Shown: positions 5,101 through 6,493 of the stretch, one piece after another
Layout: every line of letters starts with the position of its first letter
Position numbering within the stretch: position 1 is the stretch's first letter
NCBI GenBank assembly: GCA_905208975.1
Contig: CAJLRE010000082.1
Coordinates: 1-6,493 of the forward strand
Origin: an uncultured Collinsella sp.
GTDB lineage: Bacteria; Actinomycetota; Coriobacteriia; Coriobacteriales; Coriobacteriaceae
Length of the DNA: 6,493 nucleotides
Reading direction: 5' to 3'
Notes under the pieces: model-generated
Told to the model about the DNA's origin: nothing
The model's input: only the letters and a program-made list of their open reading frames with translations
The model's database searches: none
Program-made: the position numbers and the translations under genes

Positions 5101-5140
5101 CCGCTGCCGAAGTTTCGTCAACCCATTGAAAGGTCATGTA

Positions 5141-5671
5141 ATGTACGACTTCGAATCTCAAATCGTCGACATCCCCGACTATCCCGAGCCCGGAGTCATC
5201 TTTAAAGACATCACGCCGCTCTTCGGCAATCCCGAGGCGCTCAAAGCCATGACCGATACCCTCGCCGAGCACTTTGCCGGCATGGGAATCACCAAGGTCG
5301 TGGGTCCCGAGGCTCGCGGCTTTATGGTTGGTGTACCGGTGGCCGTAGCCCTTGGCGCCGGCTTTGTTCCCGCACGTAAACCGGGCAAGCTGCCGCGCGA
5401 GACCGTAAGCCAGAGCTACGAGCTCGAGTACGGCACCGATTCAATTGAGATCCATGCCGACGCTATCAGCTCTAAAGATACCGTGTTGATTCTGGACGAC
5501 TTGGTCGCGACGGGCGGAACCGTCGAGGCAACAGGTAAACTGGTGCGAGATATGGGCGCAAAGCTTGTCGGTTACGGTTGTATCCTTGAGCTTGCGTTTC
5601 TCAACCCGCGCGAGAAGCTCACGCCGTCTAATGACGATGTGGAGCTCTTTAGCCTGGTGACGGTGGACTAG
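5141..5671 (+). CDS. apt: Adenine phosphoribosyltransferase
   Basis: This 176-residue cytoplasmic enzyme converts adenine and PRPP to AMP and pyrophosphate in purine salvage. The N-terminal substrate region PEPGVIFKDITPLF (residues 15-28) is a hallmark of Apt, followed by GPEARGFMVG (55-64) and the flexible loop region ARKPGKLPRET (78-88). The PRPP-binding motif VLILDDLVATGGT (115-127) is complete, with the two aspartates D119 and D120. The length is normal for bacterial Apt, and all the catalytic landmarks are present. The ATG at 5141 has AAAGG seven bases upstream; an in-frame TTG at 5126 would add five residues but lacks this spacing. It follows the MerR gene by 40 bases with no terminator and is probably in the same transcript. 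Confidence 0.95.
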   Translation: MYDFESQIVDIPDYPEPGVIFKDITPLFGNPEALKAMTDTLAEHFAGMGITKVVGPEARGFMVGVPVAVALGAGFVPARKPGKLPRETVSQSYELEYGTDSIEIHADAISSKDTVLILDDLVATGGTVEATGKLVRDMGAKLVGYGCILELAFLNPREKLTPSNDDVELFSLVTVD

Positions 5672-5703
5672 CCGTTACCCTTAGTTACTGGAAAGGAAGC
5701 TAC

Positions 5704-6493
5704 ATGCGCACAGCAAACACGCACAAAAACATGGCACGCTGCGCTGCTACGGCAACCCTCGCTTGTGTTTTGGGCTTGGGCCTCGCGGCTCCTGCCTACG
5801 CCGATACCGCATCCGACCTTGCCGCTGCCCGTACCAAGCTCGAGCAGATCGGCACGCAAACCCAGCAAATTCACGATGAACTCTCCGCACAGACGCAGGA
5901 GCTTGATCAGACTGCAGGCGAGATCACGCAAAAGCAGCAGGAGATCGCCGAAGGCCAGGCCAAGCTCTCGACCTATGTCGCCGGCGAGTACAAAACTGGC
6001 GGTCTGAGCCTGCTTCAGGTTTTGACGGGCGTCGATGACCTGAGCGATATGCTCAACCGTCTCTTCTACTACGGCAAGGTGTCCGACAAGCAGGCCCAAA
6101 CCATTCAGGAGGTCAAGGACCTTAAGCAGCAGCTCACCGATAAGCAGGCCGAGCAGGAGAAGAACGTCGCCGCGACGCAAAAGAAGGTCGACGAGCTCAA
6201 TGCCCAGCAGGCTGAGGCCCAGAGCGTCGTGAACTCCCTGGATTTACAGCTGCAGGCCGAGCTTGCTGCCGAGGCCGAGGCCAACGCCGCGCTGCAGGCT
6301 GGTATAAACGCCAGCACCGCCGAAAAGGCCACGGTGAGTAACGACACCGCCGGTACGACCGAGAACACCAACAAGGGTGGCGGTACGACCAACGACGGCG
6401 GAAACACGCCCGCGCCCGCTCCGCAGCCCCCGACGCCCGCTCCGGCTCCGGCTCCGACGCCTTCCGCACCGAGCCAGTCCGTTGACGGCGGTT
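5704..6493 (+). CDS. Secreted coiled-coil protein, N-terminal part of a probable peptidoglycan hydrolase (PcsB/NlpC-P60 type), cut by window edge
   Basis: The first 263 residues are visible and the frame continues past the right edge. A signal peptide (residues 1-33) has a hydrophobic core at about 16-30 and a clear AYA cleavage site before D34. Residues 36-95 and 125-200 form two long coiled coils rich in Gln, Glu, Lys and Ala, joined by LSLLQVLTGVDDLSDMLNRL (101-120), a hinge typical of the N-terminal domain of PcsB- and CwlO-like proteins. A Gly/Asn/Thr-rich stretch (215-234) and a Pro-Ala linker (236-256) follow, so a separate C-terminal domain is expected beyond the window, most likely NlpC/P60 or CHAP. 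The hydrolase assignment is inference from this architecture. The ATG at 5704 has AAGGA a few bases upstream and lies 32 bases after apt. Confidence 0.75.
   Translation, partial: MRTANTHKNMARCAATATLACVLGLGLAAPAYADTASDLAAARTKLEQIGTQTQQIHDELSAQTQELDQTAGEITQKQQEIAEGQAKLSTYVAGEYKTGGLSLLQVLTGVDDLSDMLNRLFYYGKVSDKQAQTIQEVKDLKQQLTDKQAEQEKNVAATQKKVDELNAQQAEAQSVVNSLDLQLQAELAAEAEANAALQAGINASTAEKATVSNDTAGTTENTNKGGGTTNDGGNTPAPAPQPPTPAPAPAPTPSAPSQSVDGG
6409..6471 (+). repeat. Proline/alanine-rich linker repeat in the coiled-coil protein
   Basis: Short tandem repeats built from CCG and GCT codons encode PAPAPQPPTPAPAPAPTPSAP at about residues 236-256, an extended wall-spanning linker. Codon-level repetition (GCTCCG units around 6439-6456) makes this stretch prone to length changes between strains. 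Confidence 0.6.

Noticed and set aside
4708..5121. 137-residue minus-strand open frame
   Set aside because: It is antisense to the C-terminal half of the MerR gene, with no ribosome binding site or domain.
5668..6180. 170-residue minus-strand Leu-rich open frame
   Set aside because: It is the antisense of coiled-coil coding sequence, where Gln and Glu/Lys codons read as Leu on the other strand; the plus strand has a signal peptide and a ribosome binding site.
1..6493. CRISPR array, tRNA, rRNA, insertion sequence
   Set aside because: No regularly spaced direct repeats, no cloverleaf or CCA-ended tRNA, no rRNA-like stretch and no transposase motif was found on either strand by eye.

Overview
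The window looks like chromosomal DNA of a Coriobacteriia member, most likely a Collinsella-like gut actinobacterium. This rests on three things. The right half is moderately high in G+C (spot counts of 60-base lines run from about 42 to 62%). The gene order CDP-alcohol phosphatidyltransferase, GarA-type FHA protein, Rv1828-type MerR protein is an actinobacterial arrangement. The last gene encodes a secreted coiled-coil cell-wall protein of a kind common in these bacteria. The taxon is inferred; no rRNA or tRNA gene is present.

Left part (1-2616, minus strand, reading right to left): a tightly packed operon for a LanFEG-type ABC transporter that protects the cell from lantibiotics and other antimicrobial peptides. 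It contains the ATPase (1888-2616), a MutE/EpiE-type permease (1121-1891), a MutG-type permease (306-1121), and a small unrecognised exported or membrane-anchored protein (53-313). At the very edge lie the first codons of a further gene with a strong ribosome binding site, whose start (MARILAV) resembles a response regulator. All junctions from ATPase to small protein overlap by 1-8 bases. No lantibiotic precursor or modification gene is seen, so this looks like a resistance or sensing module and not a producer cluster. This part is far richer in G+C (60-base lines of about 68-82%) than the right part.

Centre (2617-3012): a divergent intergenic region of about 400 bases. It holds several inverted repeats in the presumed lanF leader, a 59-base imperfect palindrome at 2827-2885, and a good sigma-70-like promoter at 2948-2976. 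That promoter fixes the start of the next gene at the GTG at 3013.

Right part (3013-6493, plus strand): a CDP-alcohol phosphatidyltransferase (membrane phospholipid synthesis), a GarA/OdhI-like FHA protein with a conserved N-terminal threonine motif, a MerR-family regulator of the Rv1828 type, adenine phosphoribosyltransferase (apt), and the 5' part of a secreted coiled-coil protein with a proline-rich linker, probably a peptidoglycan hydrolase or PcsB-like protein. All point the same way with gaps of 3 to about 66 bases and no obvious terminator. They are probably co-transcribed housekeeping genes for membrane, signalling, purine salvage and cell-wall functions.
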